Source of the DNA: JBEKLJ01 sp050010255
GTDB lineage: Bacteria; Acidobacteriota; Terriglobia; Bryobacterales; Bryobacteraceae
NCBI GenBank assembly: GCA_050010255.1
Contig: JBEKLJ010000179.1
Location: 1-7,541 of the forward strand
Length of the DNA stretch: 7,541 nucleotides
Direction: 5' to 3'
Of the stretch, positions 6,184 to 7,541 are shown in pieces. Below the pieces are notes generated by a model. It did no database searches. It had not been told where the DNA came from and saw only the letters and a list, made by a program, of their open reading frames with translations. Each line of letters starts with the position of its first letter. The first letter of the stretch is position 1. The position numbers and the translations under genes were made by a program.

Positions 6184-7510
6184 CGAGCAGGTGGTCCGCG
6201 ACTCGCTCGTGCATTGGTTCAGGGAAGAGGGATACCAGGTCGACTCGGCCGAGAACGCCAGCACGGCGCTGGCCAGGCTGGCGGCGCAGGATGTGGACCT
6301 GGTGATCGCCGACATCCGGATGCCGGGCATGGACGGCCTGGAGCTGATGGAGAAGATCCGGGCCGAGCAGCTCGACGCCAGCGTGATCGTGATGACCGGC
6401 TACGCCTCGGTGGAGACGGCGGTGCGCGCGCTCAAGCACGGCGCCTTCGACTACATCACCAAGCCCTTCGATCCGGACGATCTGTCGGTGGTGGTGCGCA
6501 ATGCGCTGGAGCAGGACCGGCTGAAGCGGGAGAACCGGATGCTGCGGCAGCAGCTCAGCGAGGACCACCAGGCGGTGACGGAGCTGGTCGGTCAGAGCGA
6601 GGCCATGCGCAAGGTGCGGGAGCAGATCGAGACCGTGGCGGGGGTGGATTCCACGGTGCTGGTCGAGGGCGAGAGCGGCACGGGCAAGGAGCTGGTGGCG
6701 CGGGCGGTGCACCGGCTGAGCCCGCGGCGCTACAACCCCATGGTGGTGGTGCACTGCGGGGCGCTCACCGAGACGCTGATCGAGAGCGAGCTGTTCGGGC
6801 ACGAGAAGGGCGCCTTCACGGGCGCGCAGTACCGCAAGAAGGGCAAGTTCGAGGCGGCCATGGGCGGCACGGTGTTCCTGGACGAGATCACCGATATCAG
6901 CCTCAAGACCCAGACCGACCTGCTGCGCGTCTTGCAGGAGCGGGAGATCGTGCGCGTGGGCGGGACGCAGCCGATCCACGTGGATTTTCGGGTAATCGCG
7001 GCCACGAACCGCAATCTGGCCGAGATCGTCAAGGAGGGGCGCTTCCGCTCGGACCTCTATTACCGGCTGAACGTCTTCACAATCCACCTGCCTCCGCTGA
7101 GGGACCGGCACGGGGACGTGCCGCTGCTGGCGTCCTACTTCCTGGACAAGTACTCCCAGCAGATGAACCGGAAGTTCACCGGGTTCGACCGCGCGGGGAT
7201 GGACCTGCTGATCGCGCACAACTGGCCGGGGAACGTGCGGGAGCTGGAGAACATTGTCGAGCGGGCGGTGGTGGTGGGGCACGAGCCGCTGGTGCGGGTG
7301 CACGACCTGGCGGTGGCGCGGCCGGCCGAAGGCGCCGACGATTTGACGATTGACTCGCTGGAGCGCAGGCACATCGTCCGCGTGCTGGAGGACTTTGCCT
7401 GGAACCAGACGCAGGCGGCCAAGGCGCTGGGCATCGACCGGGTGACGCTCTACCACAAGATCCGGCGCTACGGGCTGAAGGCGCCGGCCAAGTCGGAAGC
7501 CAAGGCGTAG
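6146..7510 (+). CDS. NtrC-family sigma54-dependent response regulator
   Basis: Cytoplasmic transcription activator, 454 residues, full three-domain length. Receiver domain 1-120: acidic pocket D12-D13, phospho-acceptor D56 in ADIRMPG, T84 and K106. Central AAA+ domain about 148-380: Walker A GESGTGKE (175-182), the sigma54-contacting GAFTGA loop intact (222-227), Walker B VFLDE (243-247), ATNRN (286-290) and the WPGNVREL motif (360-367). C-terminal Fis-type helix-turn-helix about 405-445 (NQTQAAKALGIDRVTLYHKIRRYG region). It should be phosphorylated by the heme kinase encoded immediately upstream, whose gene it overlaps by 38 bases, and then remodel sigma54 holoenzyme. GGAG lies 7 bases before the ATG. 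A likely target is the sigma54-like element at 1819 ahead of its own operon, although this is inference. No residue needed for activity appears to be missing. Confidence 0.96.
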   Translation: MSEPKLSILIVDDEQVVRDSLVHWFREEGYQVDSAENASTALARLAAQDVDLVIADIRMPGMDGLELMEKIRAEQLDASVIVMTGYASVETAVRALKHGAFDYITKPFDPDDLSVVVRNALEQDRLKRENRMLRQQLSEDHQAVTELVGQSEAMRKVREQIETVAGVDSTVLVEGESGTGKELVARAVHRLSPRRYNPMVVVHCGALTETLIESELFGHEKGAFTGAQYRKKGKFEAAMGGTVFLDEITDISLKTQTDLLRVLQEREIVRVGGTQPIHVDFRVIAATNRNLAEIVKEGRFRSDLYYRLNVFTIHLPPLRDRHGDVPLLASYFLDKYSQQMNRKFTGFDRAGMDLLIAHNWPGNVRELENIVERAVVVGHEPLVRVHDLAVARPAEGADDLTIDSLERRHIVRVLEDFAWNQTQAAKALGIDRVTLYHKIRRYGLKAPAKSEAKA

Positions 7511-7541
7511 GCGGCGGCCGGGAGCCGGTCGAGCGGTGCCG

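Noticed and set aside
3946..6330. Long minus-strand open frame (794 codons) antisense to HybB-like and kinase genes
   Set aside because: Composition is dominated by Arg, His, Pro and Gln, typical of the complement of high-GC coding DNA. The plus strand carries clear motif-bearing genes throughout.
5975..7456. Long minus-strand open frame (493 codons) antisense to the response regulator
   Set aside because: Same reason: low-complexity His/Val/Leu/Arg-rich translation opposite a gene with intact receiver, AAA+ and Fis domains.
7511..7541. Terminator after the regulator gene
   Set aside because: Only a 4-bp CCGG pairing with a 3-base loop and no T-run. Any terminator lies beyond the window, or the operon continues.

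Overview
The window is high-GC bacterial DNA (about 62-70% in the coding lines I counted) holding two divergent respiratory transcription units around a 481-base intergenic region (1500-1980). Gene content (Rieske/cytochrome b, a HybA/HybB-like quinone module, a multi-CxxCH sensor kinase and an NtrC-type regulator) suits a respiring, probably metabolically flexible Gram-negative such as Acidobacteriota or a Desulfobacterota/Myxococcota-like lineage. That placement is inference; nothing in the window fixes the phylum.

Left, minus strand: a Rieske [2Fe-2S] protein (1499-1068), then, 10 bases on, a fused b6/subunit IV-type cytochrome b (GTG start at 1057) that runs off the left edge. Together they are the core of a quinol:cytochrome c oxidoreductase (bc complex). 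A sigma70-like promoter (exact TTGACA -35) lies upstream of the Rieske gene.

Middle: the 1500-1980 region has an AT-richer core (38-57% GC per 60-base line from 1681 to 1920). It holds a sigma54-like -24/-12 element pointing right (1819-1834), a perfect 9-bp inverted repeat (1906-1937) and a good ribosome binding site for the gene at 1981.

Right, plus strand: a tightly packed operon of five genes. They are (1) a membrane-anchored GcvH-like protein that appears to lack the lipoyl lysine, (2) a HybA-like protein with 16 cysteines for four [4Fe-4S] clusters, a C-terminal membrane helix and no signal peptide, (3) a HybB/NrfD-family integral membrane quinone-site subunit, (4) a sensor histidine kinase with an extracytoplasmic domain carrying one CxxCH and one CX4CH heme-binding motif, and (5) an NtrC-family sigma54 activator with receiver, AAA+ and Fis-type HTH domains. 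Genes 2/3, 3/4 and 4/5 overlap. No hydrogenase or molybdopterin catalytic subunit is present.

A coherent reading is a menaquinone-linked membrane electron-transfer module, expressed from a sigma54 promoter under its own heme-based redox two-component system, next to the bc complex that uses the same quinone pool. The last 31 bases (7511-7541) hold no feature I can support.
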